Shown here: positions 26,782 through 40,840 of the stretch, piece after piece
How positions within the stretch are numbered: the first letter of the stretch is position 1
Layout: every line of letters begins with the position of its first letter
From: Luteibacter pinisoli
Lineage (GTDB): Bacteria > Pseudomonadota > Gammaproteobacteria > Xanthomonadales > Rhodanobacteraceae
Direction: 5' to 3'
Length of the DNA: 64,000 nucleotides
Assembly: GCF_006385595.1 (NCBI RefSeq)
Contig: NZ_CP041046.1
Span: forward strand, 3,534,001-3,598,000
The notes under the pieces: generated by a model
What the model saw: only the letters and a program-made list of their open reading frames with translations
The model's database searches: none
What the model was told of the DNA's origin: nothing
Translations under genes and position numbers: made by a program

Positions 26782-26797
26782 AGCCGTCTAGACGTCT
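26782..26797. promoter_or_regulatory. tandem met-box-like repeats beside the metX promoter
   Basis: Two adjacent 8-mers, AGCCGTCT (26782-26789) and AGACGTCT (26790-26797). The second is identical to the E. coli MetJ met-box consensus and the first differs at one base. They abut the -35 box of metX and lie about 80 bases before the divergent cysteine synthase gene. The family arrangement of met boxes is tandem 8-bp units, as here. Whether this organism has MetJ cannot be seen. Confidence 0.4.
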
Positions 26798-26877
26798 AAA
26801 CCTCCAAAACCTTGCGAAACCGTGACCCGTATCGCGTGTTTAGCGGCCCCGTGCCGTCCGGGTTAACATCTGGCCCC

Positions 26878-27894
26878 ATGGCTACCTACCCCACCCTCAG
26901 CGCCGGCATCGGCGGCACGCCCCTCCTGCGCCTGCGCGGCGCCTCGGAGGCCACCGGCTGCGAGATCCTGGCCAAGGCCGAGTTCCTGAACCCGGGCGGC
27001 TCGGTGAAGGACCGGACCGCCCTGGGCCTGCTGGAAGACGCCGAGCGCCAGGGGCTGCTCCGCCCGGGTGCCACCCTGGTGGAGGGCACGGCCGGCAATA
27101 CCGGCATCGGCCTGGCCCTGCTGGGCAACAGCCGGGGCTACCGCAGCCTCATCGTCATGCCGGATACCCAGAGCCGCGAGAAGATCGACGCCCTGCGCGC
27201 CGCCGGCGCGGACGTCCGCCTCGTGCCGGCCGGCCCCTGGACCGACCCGAACCACTACGCCGCCACGGCCCGCCGCCTGGCCGCCGAGATGAACGCCAGC
27301 GAGCCCGGCAGCGCCTGGTTCGCCAACCAGTTCGACAACCTGGCCAACCGCGACTGGCATGAGGCCACCACCGGGGTGGAGATCTGGGAGCAGACCGGTG
27401 GCGACGTCGACGGGTTCGCCTGCGCCTCGGGCACGGGCGGCACCATCGCCGGCGTGGGGCGGGCCCTGAAGGCCCGCCGCCCCGGCATCGCCATTGCCCT
27501 CGCCGACCCGGCCGGCTCGGCCCTGGCCAGCCACGTGCTCACCGGGGAACTGAAGGCCGAGGGCAACTCGATCACCGAGGGCATCGGCAACGGCCGGCTC
27601 ACGGCGAACTTCCTGGACGCGCCGATCGACATGGCCTGGTCCATCCCGGATGCCGAGTCCATCCCCGAAATCCACCGCCTGCTGCGGGACGAGGGCTACT
27701 GCGTCGGCCTGTCCAGCGGCGTGAATATCGCCGGGGCCATCCGCCTGGCCCGCCACCTGGGGCCCGGCCACACGGTGGTCACCGTCCTGTGCGACAGCGG
27801 CATGCGCTACCAGGCCAAGCTGTTCAACCCGGCCTTCCTGCGCGAGAAGGGGATCCCCGTGCCGGACTGGCTGGCAGCGGCCTTCCCCGGGTAA
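26878..27894 (+). CDS. PLP-dependent cysteine synthase / O-acetylserine sulfhydrylase family
   Basis: A 338-residue fold-type II PLP enzyme. The Schiff-base lysine is Lys44 in NPGGSVKDRTAL, and the substrate loop EGTAGNTGIGLA follows at about 72. CysK makes cysteine from O-acetylserine and sulfide. The related cystathionine beta-synthase has the same fold, and the length slightly exceeds typical CysK (about 310). The ATG at 26878 was chosen because homology starts at GGTPLLRL soon after. It is divergent from the met operon, sharing a 340-bp control region; cysteine is the co-substrate of MetB, so coordinated control would make sense. Confidence 0.85.
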   Translation: MATYPTLSAGIGGTPLLRLRGASEATGCEILAKAEFLNPGGSVKDRTALGLLEDAERQGLLRPGATLVEGTAGNTGIGLALLGNSRGYRSLIVMPDTQSREKIDALRAAGADVRLVPAGPWTDPNHYAATARRLAAEMNASEPGSAWFANQFDNLANRDWHEATTGVEIWEQTGGDVDGFACASGTGGTIAGVGRALKARRPGIAIALADPAGSALASHVLTGELKAEGNSITEGIGNGRLTANFLDAPIDMAWSIPDAESIPEIHRLLRDEGYCVGLSSGVNIAGAIRLARHLGPGHTVVTVLCDSGMRYQAKLFNPAFLREKGIPVPDWLAAAFPG

Positions 27895-27954
27895 ATCAGC
27901 GCTGGTAAATCCGCGCTAGAATACGGGGTTAGCCCTTCGACGCGACCCCATTCC

Positions 27955-29556
<1,602 letters not shown>

Positions 29557-29560
29557 GCCC

Positions 29561-31222
29561 TTACACCGGCGACGGGTGCAGGAAGCGGTGGATGGCATGC
29601 ACCACCACCGAGCCCTCACCCACGCCGGCGGCGACGCGCTTCACCGAACCGGAGCGCACATCGCCCACGGCGAACACGCCACGCAGGGTCGTCGCATACG
29701 GTGACGGCGTGGCGTAACCGTCCGCATCGCGGCCGGTGAGCACGAAGCCCTTCTTGTCGAGATCGAGGCAGCCCTGCAGCCAGGCGGTGTTCGGCTCTGC
29801 GCCGATCATCACGAACAGACTGGCCACCTTCACGCGCTCCTGCTTCTCGGTTTTCACGCAGTACCAGCCCACTTCGCGCAGGTAGGCGTCACCGTCCAGG
29901 TGGTCGATCTCGCAGTACGGATGCAGCGTGATCCGCGGCGACTGCGCGATGCGCTGCACGAGGTAATCGGACATCGTCGCGGCAAGGCCTTCGCCACGCA
30001 CGAGGATGTGCACATGCGAGGCCGTGCGCGCCAGGAACACCGCGGCCTGGCCGGCGCTGTTGCCGCCACCCACCACGACCACTTCCTCGCCCGCACACAG
30101 CGTGGCCTCCATCGCCGTGGCGGCGTACTGGATGCCCTGCCCTTCGAAGCGCTCGTAATCCACCTGGGCCAGCTTGCGGTAGCGGGCGCCCGTGGCGATC
30201 ACCACGGAACGGGCCGTCACCTGCGTGCCGTTGTCCAGGTGCAGCCGGTACGGATGGCTGCCGCAATCCATGGTCTTCACTTCGCGCGCGATGGCCATGT
30301 GCGCGCCAAACTTCATCGCCTGTACCTGCGCCCGTCCGGCCAGCGCCTGCCCGGAAATACCGGTAGGGAAGCCCAGGTAATTTTCGATCTTCGAACTGGT
30401 GCCCGCCTGGCCGCCGGGCGCCAGCGCCTCGAGCACCACGGTATCCAGGCCTTCCGAGGCCGCGTACACGGCGGCGGCGAGCCCGGCGGGGCCGGCGCCG
30501 ATGACGGCCACGTCGTACACGTGCTCGCTGTCCAGCTCGATGGTGATGCCCAGCTCGTCGGCCAGTTCGGTGGTGGTCGGGCAACGCAGCACGCGACGGT
30601 CCGGCAGGATCACCACCGGGCATTCGTCGGGCTGGAGGCCAAAGCCTTCGATCAGATGACGGGCGTCCTCGTCGATATCGGTGTCGAGCAGCTTGTGCGG
30701 GTAGCCATTGCGGATCAGGAAGCTGCGCAGGCGCACCGTATCCGCCGCATGCGCGGAGCCGGCCAGCCACACGCCACCCTGGCCGCTCTGGATCAGGCCC
30801 ACCCGGCGCAGGATGAAGGCCCGCATGATGATCTCGCCGATATCCGGCTCGCCCGCGACCAGCCGGCGGAACTGCGCGGGGGCCACGCGGACGATGCGCG
30901 AATCGCTGCCGGCGCGGCCATTGACCATGGTTTCGCGGCCGCTGAAGAGGTCCACTTCACCCGTGAACTGGTGGCGCCCGTGGGTCACCACGATGTTCTG
31001 CGTGCCGTCGCTGCCCACGTCGTACACCTCGATCGACCCCTCCAGGACGAAGAAGTAATCCACCCGGCGCTGGCCGCGCTGGAACAGGACCGTGCCCTTG
31101 GGCACGAACTCCTCCACCCCGTAATGGACCAGTCGCGCCGCCATCTCGTCATCAAGACGGGGAAAGGTCTGCGCCGTGCGGTTCATCGGGCTCGACGGAT
31201 CGTTGTTTTGCGGGATCGACAT
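29561..31222 (-). CDS. cyclic-nucleotide-binding / thioredoxin-reductase-like FAD oxidoreductase
   Basis: A fusion of about 553 residues in three parts. Residues ~25-150 form a cNMP-binding (CAP effector-like) domain (RGQRRVDYFFVLEGSIEVYD, FTGEVDLFSGR). Residues ~165-235 are thioredoxin-fold-like (RLRSFLIRNGYPHKLLDTDID). Residues ~245-545 are a TrxB-like flavoprotein with FAD motif VIGAGPAGLAAAVYA and NAD(P) motif VVGGGNSAGQAA. The redox CxxC of thioredoxin reductase is absent (region reads YAATAMEATLC), and the middle domain also has no CxxC. It should therefore use another acceptor. The ATG at 31222 follows a weak GGAA ribosome site. The regulating nucleotide is unknown. Confidence 0.83.
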   Translation of the reverse strand: MSIPQNNDPSSPMNRTAQTFPRLDDEMAARLVHYGVEEFVPKGTVLFQRGQRRVDYFFVLEGSIEVYDVGSDGTQNIVVTHGRHQFTGEVDLFSGRETMVNGRAGSDSRIVRVAPAQFRRLVAGEPDIGEIIMRAFILRRVGLIQSGQGGVWLAGSAHAADTVRLRSFLIRNGYPHKLLDTDIDEDARHLIEGFGLQPDECPVVILPDRRVLRCPTTTELADELGITIELDSEHVYDVAVIGAGPAGLAAAVYAASEGLDTVVLEALAPGGQAGTSSKIENYLGFPTGISGQALAGRAQVQAMKFGAHMAIAREVKTMDCGSHPYRLHLDNGTQVTARSVVIATGARYRKLAQVDYERFEGQGIQYAATAMEATLCAGEEVVVVGGGNSAGQAAVFLARTASHVHILVRGEGLAATMSDYLVQRIAQSPRITLHPYCEIDHLDGDAYLREVGWYCVKTEKQERVKVASLFVMIGAEPNTAWLQGCLDLDKKGFVLTGRDADGYATPSPYATTLRGVFAVGDVRSGSVKRVAAGVGEGSVVVHAIHRFLHPSPV

Positions 31223-31359
31223 CGTTCGTTCCGGTGGTTTCGGGCCTGTGTGCGCCCCCGGGCGAGGACGATACCCGGAGGCCCAGCGACGATCTTGTAT
31301 CGGAGCACCATCATGCCTGCGTAGACTGCACCCCGCATCCACAGCGAGCCCTTGAGCCC

Positions 31360-32268
31360 ATGTCCAGCAACGATGTTGCCGTCCCGCGCCCCGCCCTGCC
31401 CCTTCGCCTGTTGCGCTCGCCCGTGGGGCGCATCGTGGCCTTTGCCGTCATGGCCTGGCTCATCGGGATGGGCTGCACCCAGGCGTACAAGGCCCTCGGG
31501 CTGCCGCACGGCGCCATTCCCTTTGGCGAGGTCACGCCGCTGATCGAACTGTTCCGCCTGCTGCCCATTGTGCTGGCCTACTGGTTACTGGTGCGTTTCA
31601 TCGAGCGCCGCCACGTGGATGAACTGGCCGCGCGCAAGCTCGTCCCCCATGTGCTGCTCGGCCTGGTCGCGGGCTTCGTGCTGTTTTCCCTGGTGGTGGG
31701 CTGCCTCGCCGCACTGGGTGCCTATGTCGTCGACGGCACCAACACCGGCGTGCCCTGGCTCGGCCTGGTGCTGGTGCTGGGCGTGGGGGCCGGCGTCGGC
31801 GAGGAGATCGTGAGCCGCGGCGTGCTCTTCCGCATCGTCGAGGAGGGCCTGGGCACGTGGATCTCCCTGCTCATTTCGGCGGCCTTCTTCGGCTGCGCGC
31901 ACATCTGGAACCCGCACGCCACCACGTGGAGCGCCCTGGCCATCGCCCTCGAGGCTGGCCTGCTGTTCGGCCTGATCTACCACGTCACCCGCTCGCTGTG
32001 GCTGTGTATGGGCGTGCACGCGGCCTGGAACGTGGCCCAGGGCCCGTTCTATGGCATCCCCGTCTCCGGCTTCGAACAGAAGGGCTGGCTGGCCTCGCAC
32101 ATGCAGGGGCCGGACTGGCTCACCGGTGGCGAGTTCGGCGCCGAGGCCTCCGTGGTCGCCCTTTGCATCTGTTCGACCCTAACCGCCGTATTACTCGCCG
32201 TGGCGGTCCGGCGAGGCAGCCTGGTGCCGCCGTTCTGGCGCCGTCGCGCGGCTAAGGCCACGGCATAA
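31360..32268 (+). CDS. CPBP-family intramembrane metalloprotease
   Basis: A 302-residue multi-pass protein of the CPBP (Abi/CaaX protease, Rce1-like) family. Motif 1 is GEEIVSRGVLFR with the paired catalytic glutamates and Arg, motif 2 FGCAHIWNP, motif 3 GVHAAWN. These residues form the intramembrane metal site. About seven membrane helices are visible. Bacterial members cut small peptides or act in self-immunity, but this one stands alone. It is divergent from the FAD oxidoreductase, with 137 bp between starts. Confidence 0.85.
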   Translation: MSSNDVAVPRPALPLRLLRSPVGRIVAFAVMAWLIGMGCTQAYKALGLPHGAIPFGEVTPLIELFRLLPIVLAYWLLVRFIERRHVDELAARKLVPHVLLGLVAGFVLFSLVVGCLAALGAYVVDGTNTGVPWLGLVLVLGVGAGVGEEIVSRGVLFRIVEEGLGTWISLLISAAFFGCAHIWNPHATTWSALAIALEAGLLFGLIYHVTRSLWLCMGVHAAWNVAQGPFYGIPVSGFEQKGWLASHMQGPDWLTGGEFGAEASVVALCICSTLTAVLLAVAVRRGSLVPPFWRRRAAKATA

Positions 32269-32364
32269 GCCTGCCGATAATGTGCCCGGGGCCATGGAAG
32301 CCCGGCACCGATTCGTTGTAAACCCATGGAAGGCCGCCCCATCCCCGCCACTACCGGTTAACGC

Positions 32365-36024
<3,660 letters not shown>

Positions 36025-36025
36025 G

Positions 36026-36865
36026 GTGGACGTCGAGGACATTGAAATCCAGCTGTTCGTACGCGCCATGCAGCTGCGCCACGGCTACGACTTCAGCGAG
36101 TACGCGCCGGCATCGTTGAAGCGCCGCGTGCAGCAGCTGGTGCGCTCCCACGCCACGGGCACGATCAGCGAACTGAACCGTCGCGTGCTGCATGAGGAGG
36201 GCTTCGTCACGCGCGTGATCGAAGGCCTCTCCGTGCCGGTATCGGAGATGTTCCGCGACCCGCTGGTGTTCCGCGCCCTGCGCGACAAGGTGTTGCCGGT
36301 GCTGGCCTCGTATCCCGAGATCAACATCTGGCAGGCCGGCTGCGCCCATGGCCAGGAAGTCTATTCGCTGGCCATCCTCCTCGAAGAAGCCGGCCTGTAC
36401 GACCGCACGCGCATCTACGCCACCGACTTCAACGACGCCGCGTTGCAGATGGCCTCCGAAGGCATCTACGCCACGCGCGATGCGCGCGACTGGTCGCGCA
36501 ATTACCTGGAGGCCGGCGGCCTGCACTCGTTCAGCGACTACTACAGCGCGCGCTACGAGTTCATCAAGCTGGATCAGCGCCTGCGCCGCAACGTCACCTT
36601 CTTCAACCACAACCTGGTGACGGACGAGGTGTTCTGCGAGGCGCACCTGATCCTCTGCCGCAACGTCCTCATCTACTTCAACAACGCGCTGCAGGACCGC
36701 ACGCTCGGCCTGTTCCGCGACAGCCTGGTGCGCGGTGGCTTCCTCTGCCTGGGCACCCGTGAGAACGTGGACTTCTCCCCGTCGGCGGCCACCTTCGGCG
36801 ACGTCGACAACGCCCTGCGCATCTACCAGGCCGGCGCCACCGCCGGCAGGCCGCTGGCACGATGA
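36026..36865 (+). CDS. CheR-type protein glutamate methyltransferase
   Basis: A 279-residue CheR with the helical N-terminal domain and SAM-dependent methyltransferase domain. Motif I reads NIWQAGCAHGQEVYSLA (a variant of GCSTGEE), and the family signature CRNVLIYF is at about 210. It would methylate glutamates of a chemoreceptor-like partner. The GTG start is one base after the stop of the kinase gene (TGAGGTG), and the end overlaps the next gene (ATGA). No chemoreceptor is encoded in the operon, so the substrate may be the coiled-coil region of the kinase itself; this is inference. Confidence 0.88.
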   Translation: MDVEDIEIQLFVRAMQLRHGYDFSEYAPASLKRRVQQLVRSHATGTISELNRRVLHEEGFVTRVIEGLSVPVSEMFRDPLVFRALRDKVLPVLASYPEINIWQAGCAHGQEVYSLAILLEEAGLYDRTRIYATDFNDAALQMASEGIYATRDARDWSRNYLEAGGLHSFSDYYSARYEFIKLDQRLRRNVTFFNHNLVTDEVFCEAHLILCRNVLIYFNNALQDRTLGLFRDSLVRGGFLCLGTRENVDFSPSAATFGDVDNALRIYQAGATAGRPLAR

Positions 36866-37431
36866 GCCCGCGCACGGCCATCGCGATGGGATGCAGCGCA
36901 GGCGGCCTGGCCGCCCTGCTGCGCATCCTGCCCGCGCTGGACCGGCAACTGGCCGTGCCCGTGGTGGTCTGCTGCCACACCGGATCCTCCGACGTCTCCC
37001 TACTGGTGGAGCTGCTCGCCCGCGTATCGGCCCTGCCGGTGGTCGAGGCGGCCGAGCGCGCACCCGCGGACCCGGGCGTGGTCCACGTGGCGCCCAGCGG
37101 CTATCACCTGCTGGTCGAGGCCAATGCCCATTTTTCGCTCAGCGTGGACGCACGGGTCACCTACGCCCGCCCGTCCATCGATGTGCTTTTCGAGAGTGCC
37201 GCGGATGCGTGGCGCGATGGACTCGTCGCCGTGCTGATGACCGGCGCCAACTCCGACGGTGCCGAAGGCCTGAAGGCCGTGCGCCACGCCGGCGGCTTCG
37301 CCATCGTGCAGGATCCCGCCACGGCGGATTCCGACGTGATGCCGCGCGCCGGCCTGGCCATCGCCGGTGCCGACGCGTGCCTCTCGCTCGACCAGATTGC
37401 CTTACGACTTAACGAACTTTGCAGACCATGA
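36862..37431 (+). CDS. CheB-type methylesterase (catalytic domain only)
   Basis: A 189-residue CheB catalytic domain lacking the usual N-terminal receiver. The nucleophile serine is in MGCSAGGL (Ser12). The rest of the triad is His in CCHTG (about 38) and Asp in MTGANSDGA (about 133). It would remove methyl groups added by the adjacent CheR. Loss of its own receiver means its activity must be set otherwise, perhaps by the hybrid kinase receivers. Overlaps CheR by 4 bases and the diguanylate cyclase by 4 bases. Confidence 0.87.
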   Translation: MSPRTAIAMGCSAGGLAALLRILPALDRQLAVPVVVCCHTGSSDVSLLVELLARVSALPVVEAAERAPADPGVVHVAPSGYHLLVEANAHFSLSVDARVTYARPSIDVLFESAADAWRDGLVAVLMTGANSDGAEGLKAVRHAGGFAIVQDPATADSDVMPRAGLAIAGADACLSLDQIALRLNELCRP

Positions 37432-38417
37432 CACCGATTCGCCCCAAGATCCTCGTCGTCGACGATACGCCCGCCAACCTCGTCGCCATGCGGCGCCTGC
37501 TGGCACGCGCGGACGCTGACATTTTCGAAGCCTCCAGCGGCAACGACGCGCTCGCGCTGTGCCTGGACCATCAGTTCGCGCTGATCCTCCTCGACGTCAA
37601 CATGCCCGGCATGGATGGCTTCGAGGTGGCTGAACTCATCGGTGAAAGCGAGCACCTGCGCGAGACCCCCATCATCTTCGTCACGGCCGCCTATGCCGAT
37701 GACCTCAACCGGATGAAGGGCTACTCGGCCGGCGCGGTGGATTACATCGCCAAGCCGATCAACGATGCGATCCTGCAATCGAAGGTGCGCATCTTCCTCG
37801 AGCTCTACCGGGCACGCGCCCTACTCCAGCACGCACTGGACGAACTCTCCGTGCGCAACCAGCAGCTCACCACGGAAGTGGCCGAGCGCACGCGCATGGA
37901 GCAGCTGGTGCGCCACCAGGCCACGCACGACGCGCTCACCGGGCTGCCCAACCGCGTCCTGTTCCGCGAGCGGCTGGAAGCCGCCCTGGCGGCCGGTAAC
38001 GCGGGCGGTGCGTCATTCGCCCTCGCCTACATCGACATCGACGGGTTCAAGGGCGTGAACGATGGCCACGGCCATGCCGCGGGCGACGAGCTGCTGAAGG
38101 CGATCGCCGCGCGCGTCGATGCTCGCACGCGCGGCAGCGACACCGTCGCCCGCCTCGGCGGCGACGAGTTCGCGGTGCTGATGCACGACGCCACCGATGG
38201 CCCCGCCGCACTGGTCCGCTGCCAGGCACTCTGCGACGCGATCGCCGAGCCGTACACACTCACGGTCGCCGACCTGCGCATCCCCGCGAAGATCGGCGCA
38301 AGCATCGGCGTGACGATGTACCAGCCGGGCGACGTCTACGACCGCCTGGTGTCGACGGCGGACGAGGCGATGTACGAGGCGAAGCGTGGGGGCAAGAACC
38401 GTTGCGTCCTCAGGTAG
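37428..38417 (+). CDS. response regulator diguanylate cyclase (REC-GGDEF)
   Basis: A 329-residue response regulator. A receiver (about 5-125, phospho-Asp in LLDVNMPGMDG) and a short coiled linker precede a GGDEF domain with an intact active site RLGGDEF. An RGSD I-site, five residues before GGDEF, should give product inhibition. It would make c-di-GMP when phosphorylated, perhaps by the kinase three genes upstream. The ATG at 37428 overlaps the CheB stop and is preferred over the in-frame TTG at 37419. The operon thus links methylation-style adaptation to c-di-GMP output. Confidence 0.9.
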   Translation: MTPIRPKILVVDDTPANLVAMRRLLARADADIFEASSGNDALALCLDHQFALILLDVNMPGMDGFEVAELIGESEHLRETPIIFVTAAYADDLNRMKGYSAGAVDYIAKPINDAILQSKVRIFLELYRARALLQHALDELSVRNQQLTTEVAERTRMEQLVRHQATHDALTGLPNRVLFRERLEAALAAGNAGGASFALAYIDIDGFKGVNDGHGHAAGDELLKAIAARVDARTRGSDTVARLGGDEFAVLMHDATDGPAALVRCQALCDAIAEPYTLTVADLRIPAKIGASIGVTMYQPGDVYDRLVSTADEAMYEAKRGGKNRCVLR

Positions 38418-38419
38418 CG

Positions 38420-38725
38420 TCACATCGAGAGAACGATGCCCGCGAGCACCTGTAGCAACAGCGCCACGCCGCCGAGCCACAGGTAGCCGGGGCGCCGCGG
38501 CCTCGCGAAGGCCGCGTAGATTGCGAAAAGGACCACGCCGGCCGCGAGCAGCGCGGCGGCCACGACGAACAGCATCGTGGCCACGCCCATCGCATCACCG
38601 AACGACAGGCCGGCGTTCGGCATGAGGAGCAAAAGCGCGGCCAGCACCGGGGGAGCCCAGAGCATCGCGACGGCCAGGGGACCCAGCCAACGCGCGCGTG
38701 AGATAGGACGAATCAATCCATGCAC
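38420..38725 (-). CDS. small membrane protein of unknown function
   Basis: A 101-residue protein with three hydrophobic segments (about 10-28, 38-62, 72-96) and no recognisable domain. I set the start at the GTG of 38725 (MHGLIRPISRARWLG), preceded by AACGAG. The longer frame to 38878 covers the LysR gene and is not credible. It lies 10 bases after the LysR stop and might share its transcript. Support is only topology and coding-like composition. Confidence 0.5.
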   Translation of the reverse strand: MHGLIRPISRARWLGPLAVAMLWAPPVLAALLLLMPNAGLSFGDAMGVATMLFVVAAALLAAGVVLFAIYAAFARPRRPGYLWLGGVALLLQVLAGIVLSM

Positions 38726-38735
38726 CTCGTTGTCG

Positions 38736-39623
38736 TTACATCGCGGCGTCAAGCGTCGCCAGGAATGCGTCCAGTACCGCCCCGCGGTACCTCTGCCGAT
38801 GCAGCAAGACCGAGAGTGTACGACGCAGGTCCAGGAACGGCGTAGGCAACACCGCCAGCCGCCCCGTCGCGACCGCATCGGCGACCGCTACCTCGGGCAG
38901 GCAGGCGATACCCAGCCCGGCGATCACCGCCTGCTTGATCGCCTCCGACTGATCCAGTTCCAGCACCGTGCGACCCTCAGGCAATTCCGCCAGGGCCCGT
39001 TCGCTCAGCGCGCGCGTCGCCGAACCGCGCTCACGAAGGACCCAGCCTTCGCCGGCGAAGTCCGTTCGCCTGAGGCGCTTACGCGCGGTGAGCGGATGCC
39101 CGGGCCGCGCACAGACCACCAGCCGATCCTCGCGCCATGGCCGCGCCTCGATGGCAGCATGCGCGACAGGACCTTCCACGCAGCCGATATCGACATCGTG
39201 GTCGAGCACGCCCTGCGCGATGCGGTCGGTGTTGGCCACGCTCAGTCGAAGCGACACGGAAGGGAACGCATCGACGAACGGGCCGACGAGATCACCCACG
39301 AGGTAATTGCCGACGGTGTTGCTCGCGCCGACGCGCAGTTCGCCGGAGAGCGCCGTCACCGCTCCCGTTGCGCGGCGGCCGAACTCGGCATGCCGCTCCA
39401 CCAGTTCGCGCGCCAGGGGCAACAGGTCGCGTCCACGGTCGTTCAGGCGCAGGCGTCCACGCTCGCGGTCGAACAGCGGCTCACCGATTTGCCGTTCCAG
39501 CTCGGCCAGGGCCATGGAGGCGGCCGGCTGGCTGAGGAACAGCCGCTCGCTGGCGGCGCGCACGCTGCCGGTGGTCGCGATCTCCACGAAGACGTCGAGC
39601 TGGCGGGGGCTGATCGCATGCAT
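38736..39623 (-). CDS. LysR-family transcriptional regulator
   Basis: A 295-residue LysR regulator. The N-terminal winged helix-turn-helix (about 5-62) shows FVEIATTGSVRAASERLFLSQPAASMALAELE; the C-terminal effector-binding domain starts near 90. It is divergent from a YeiH-type transporter with 94 bp between starts, the same pairing as YeiE/YeiH in enterobacteria, so it probably controls that transporter. The ATG at 39623 was preferred over the in-frame TTG at 39629; AAGG lies 8 bases upstream of it. Confidence 0.88.
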   Translation of the reverse strand: MHAISPRQLDVFVEIATTGSVRAASERLFLSQPAASMALAELERQIGEPLFDRERGRLRLNDRGRDLLPLARELVERHAEFGRRATGAVTALSGELRVGASNTVGNYLVGDLVGPFVDAFPSVSLRLSVANTDRIAQGVLDHDVDIGCVEGPVAHAAIEARPWREDRLVVCARPGHPLTARKRLRRTDFAGEGWVLRERGSATRALSERALAELPEGRTVLELDQSEAIKQAVIAGLGIACLPEVAVADAVATGRLAVLPTPFLDLRRTLSVLLHRQRYRGAVLDAFLATLDAAM

Positions 39624-39636
39624 AAGCAAACCTTAT
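39622..39636. promoter_or_regulatory. LysR-type inverted repeat at the LysR start
   Basis: ATAAG-N5-CTTAT, a perfect 5-bp inverted repeat with 15-base span, overlaps the LysR start codon. This fits a LysR self-control site (T-N11-A type). Another CTTATAGG half-site lies at 39663-39670, nearer the transporter start. Confidence 0.4.
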
Positions 39637-39717
39637 TACTGCGATCAGGTATTTTCAATGTGCTTATAGGCAAGGAGCAGGGACAATACGCATGTCCCAG
39701 CGCCAGAGGCTCCGCCC

Positions 39718-40734
39718 GTGTCCGCCATCACCACCACCCCGCCCGCTGAATCCTCGCGCCTTCCCGGCGTCCTGCTGGCACTGGCCGTCGCTGCCGTGGC
39801 GTTCGGGCTCGGCCGGCTGATGCCACTGGTGGGTGGCGCGGTCTGCGGCATCGTCCTCGGCATCCTTGTCCGACACTTCGCCGCGCCGTCGGCACGCTTC
39901 CAACCCGGCATTCGCTTTGCCGGCAAGCAGATCCTGCAGTGGTCGATCATCGCCCTGGGCTTCGGCCTCAGCCTTAACCAGGTCGCGAAGACGGGCCTCG
40001 AATCGTTGTCCGTGACGCTGGCCACCGTCGCCGCCGCGGGCCTCACGGCGTGGCTTCTCGGCCGCGTATTGCGCGTGCACGACAAGCTGCAGGTGCTGAT
40101 CGGCATCGGTACCGCCATTTGCGGCGGCTCGGCCATCGCGGCCGTCGTGCCCATCATCAAGCCCGACGACCACGACACCGCGTTCGCGATCAGCACCATC
40201 TTCCTGTTCAACCTCGTCGCCGTGTTGCTGTTCCCCCTGCTTGGCCATGCCATGGGCCTCTCCGATCTGGGCTTCGGCCTGTGGGCCGGCACGGCGATCA
40301 ACGACACCTCGTCGGTCGTCGCGGCCGGCTACAGCTACAGCCACGCCGCGGGCAATTACGCGACCATCGTCAAGCTCACCCGCGCGACGCTGATCATTCC
40401 GATCAGCCTCGCCATCGCGTTCATCGTCGCGTGGCGGCAGAAGCGCGGCGGTGCAAGCGACTTCAGCCTCGCGAAGATCTTTCCCTGGTTCATCCTGTGG
40501 TTCCTCGTCGCGTCCGCCGTGCGCACGGCGGGCCTCGTCCCGGAAGCCATCCTGCCGACGATCCACTTCATCGCCGAGTGCCTGATCATCGTCGCGCTCA
40601 CCGCTATCGGCCTGTCGGCCGACCTTCGCCGCATGGCAAAAACCGGCCCCCGCCCCATTCTTCTCGGTCTCGGTACGTGGGCCGCCGTCGCACTCACGAG
40701 CCTGCTGGTACAGCACCTGATCGGCCGCTGGTAA
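39718..40734 (+). CDS. YeiH-family putative sulfate exporter
   Basis: A 338-residue membrane protein of the YeiH/UPF0324 family with about ten helices. Typical segments are GLGRLMPLVGGAVCGIVLG near the N-terminus, LQVLIGIGTAICGGSAIAA with paired glycines at ~125-143, and the WAGTAINDTSSVVAAGY motif. The family is annotated as putative sulfate exporters on weak evidence. The start is a GTG at 39718; the ATG at 39692 is out of frame. Control by the divergent LysR gene is likely. Confidence 0.87.
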   Translation: MSAITTTPPAESSRLPGVLLALAVAAVAFGLGRLMPLVGGAVCGIVLGILVRHFAAPSARFQPGIRFAGKQILQWSIIALGFGLSLNQVAKTGLESLSVTLATVAAAGLTAWLLGRVLRVHDKLQVLIGIGTAICGGSAIAAVVPIIKPDDHDTAFAISTIFLFNLVAVLLFPLLGHAMGLSDLGFGLWAGTAINDTSSVVAAGYSYSHAAGNYATIVKLTRATLIIPISLAIAFIVAWRQKRGGASDFSLAKIFPWFILWFLVASAVRTAGLVPEAILPTIHFIAECLIIVALTAIGLSADLRRMAKTGPRPILLGLGTWAAVALTSLLVQHLIGRW

Positions 40735-40840
40735 GCGCGTTTCGACGAAAGCCACCGCAAAGGCGAGCGGTCTAGATTGATCGCTACCGGAACCGCGGGC
40801 CCCACATCGGGGCCTGGTGCCGCGTGACCCGGAGATCGCC

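Noticed and set aside
40798..40814. GGCCCC-N5-GGGGCC hairpin as a terminator after the YeiH gene
   Set aside because: No T tract follows, and it lies within the probable leader of the ACP gene.
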